A stretch of 33,547 bases of DNA from Accumulibacter sp. (lineage in GTDB: Bacteria > Pseudomonadota > Gammaproteobacteria > Burkholderiales > Rhodocyclaceae), in contig JAEUOM010000051.1 of the NCBI GenBank assembly GCA_016788495.1, forward strand, positions 1 to 33,547. Direction: 5' to 3'. The position numbers and the translations under genes were made by a program. Positions 33,177 through 33,547 of this stretch are shown here, one piece after another. The notes beneath the pieces were generated by a model that saw only the letters and a list, made by a program, of their open reading frames with translations, had not been told where the DNA came from and ran no database searches. Position 1 is the first letter of the stretch. Each line of letters starts with the position of its first letter.

Positions 33177-33183
33177 AAGAGGT

Positions 33184-33387
33184 CTATCGGGATCGGGGAT
33201 CGATGGGCGGGAAGCGCCAGGGTTCCTCGGGATCGTAGAGGTTCCTTTGGCGATCGTGATGACGGCGCAGTTGTACGAGGTAGTGGCGCTCGCAGGCGGT
33301 GGCGAGCTGGAAGAGGAAATCGCAGAGCGCCACGGCGGTTTCGTCTGAGAGGCCGTCGGGGAACAGGCTGTTACGGCGGCGGCTCAT
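33184..33387 (-). CDS. Small 67-residue protein, unknown
   Basis: Short ORF whose ATG overlaps the stop of the upstream AAA+ ATPase as ATGA, which argues for real, coupled translation. The product starts MSRRRNSLFPDG, has a helical middle (DETAVALCDFLFQLATACERHYLVQL) and a polar, Pro-rich end (PEEPWRFPPIDP). I do not recognise a family. Its position after an ATPase of the transposition type suggests an accessory protein of the same element. The terminator-like hairpin starts 8 bases beyond the stop. Confidence 0.6.
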   Translation of the reverse strand: MSRRRNSLFPDGLSDETAVALCDFLFQLATACERHYLVQLRRHHDRQRNLYDPEEPWRFPPIDPRSR

Positions 33388-33547
33388 CGCAGTTCCTCGA
33401 TGGCCAATTGCAACAGGTCGTCGGGCAGATGATTGAGCCCGCGCGGCACCGCCAGACGCATGGCGGTACGCAGAATGCGCGCCGCATTCCGGGGCAGCCC
33501 CTTGCTCGCCTGACGCAGGATCTCCAGGCCGGAATCGGTGAGCAACG
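33384..33547 (-). CDS. AAA+ ATPase C-terminus, transposition/ExeA-like (partial)
   Basis: The last 53 residues of a protein that runs off the window edge. The visible part (LLTDSGLEILRQASKGLPRN then AARILRTAMRLAVPRGLNHL and DDLLQLAIEELR) matches the C-terminal lid of ExeA/TniB-type AAA+ ATPases, where an A-x-K-G-L-P-R-N or G-I-P-R segment holds the sensor-2 arginine. Such ATPases occur next to DDE transposases in Tn552/Tn5053-type and related elements, and also in type II secretion (ExeA). The ATGA overlap with the small ORF supports an operon. The Walker motifs lie outside the window, so the call rests on a short match. Confidence 0.62.
   Translation of the reverse strand, partial: LLTDSGLEILRQASKGLPRNAARILRTAMRLAVPRGLNHLPDDLLQLAIEELR

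Larger units (their letters stand above)
32552..33183. other. Long non-coding stretch between YqhA-type gene and mobile-element-like genes
   Basis: No gene is supported in these 632 bases. A minus-strand frame 32548-32919 begins with a plausible hydrophobic helix (LLTGVLHLILLAVWRFLVM) but has only a poor ribosome site and then turns into Arg/Pro-rich sequence. A 15-base direct repeat occurs at 32730-32744 and 32792-32806. From about 32930 base composition drops below that of the neighbours, and TGAGACAG occurs twice (33057-33064 and 33115-33122). This may mark the end of a mobile element, ahead of the hairpin at 33130-33176. Confidence 0.5.

Noticed and set aside
33110..33180. RNase P RNA-like string (GAGGAAAGTCC)
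   Set aside because: Only this short match is present; the rest of the RNase P RNA core, including the conserved ACAGAGAGCAA-type 3' element, is absent. The paired arms fit a terminator better.
1..33547. Search for CRISPR arrays, tRNA and rRNA
   Set aside because: No regularly spaced direct repeats, no cloverleaf-like segment ending in the usual TTCRA region and no rRNA-like sequence was seen by eye.

Overview
The window is GC-rich (mostly mid-60s percent by eye), densely packed and reads as chromosome of a Gram-negative proteobacterium. The set of families (RND efflux with a NodT-type outer membrane factor, OMPLA-type phospholipase with a long N-terminal extension, DUF1269, UPF0114, MscS with a long periplasmic N-terminus) fits a betaproteobacterium, perhaps Rhodocyclaceae or Accumulibacter-like. 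That placement is inference, because no rRNA or other marker gene is present. I see no tRNA, rRNA or CRISPR array.

Layout. (1) 1-2795, plus strand: 3' part of an AsmA-like envelope protein. (2) 2903-6902, minus: four tightly spaced genes for exported proteins: an orphan amino-acid-type solute-binding protein, a glycine-zipper lipoprotein, an amidohydrolase lipoprotein and a patatin lipoprotein. (3) 7106-9285, minus: a DUF1269 membrane protein and an OMPLA-family phospholipase (pldA-like) whose third catalytic residue is Asp instead of Asn. (4) 9370-20872, minus: DUF2252 protein, RND adaptor, RND permease, six Mrp/Mnh-type cation/proton antiporter genes (E, F, G, a fused A-C-terminus/B, C, D), then the RND outer membrane factor. 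All three parts of a tripartite efflux pump are present, but the antiporter genes lie between the permease and its outer membrane channel. (5) 21237-26930, plus: MscS-type channel, GntP-family permease and a second, soluble patatin. (6) 26979-32551, minus: SLC13-type permease, YihY/BrkB membrane protein, AI-2E/PerM family protein, SH3b exported protein and a YqhA/UPF0114 protein. (7) 32552-33547: a long non-coding stretch and then the 3' end of a probable transposition-type AAA+ ATPase overlapping a 67-residue ORF, with a terminator-like hairpin behind them. This is the only sign of a mobile element.

The common theme is the cell envelope: lipid hydrolysis (PldA-like protein and two patatins), lipid or envelope assembly (AsmA-like), efflux (RND), ion and osmotic homeostasis (Mrp-type antiporter, MscS) and small membrane proteins. 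The most interesting signal is the RND/Mrp interleaved cluster. Its antiporter genes follow the order of the antiporter module of archaeal membrane-bound hydrogenase (MBH), with one NuoL/M/N-like subunit and a three-part fusion, and no hydrogenase genes in the window. Other points worth a look are the OMPLA Ser-His-Asp triad, DUF2252 with kinase-like motifs, and several perfect inverted repeats in intergenic regions.
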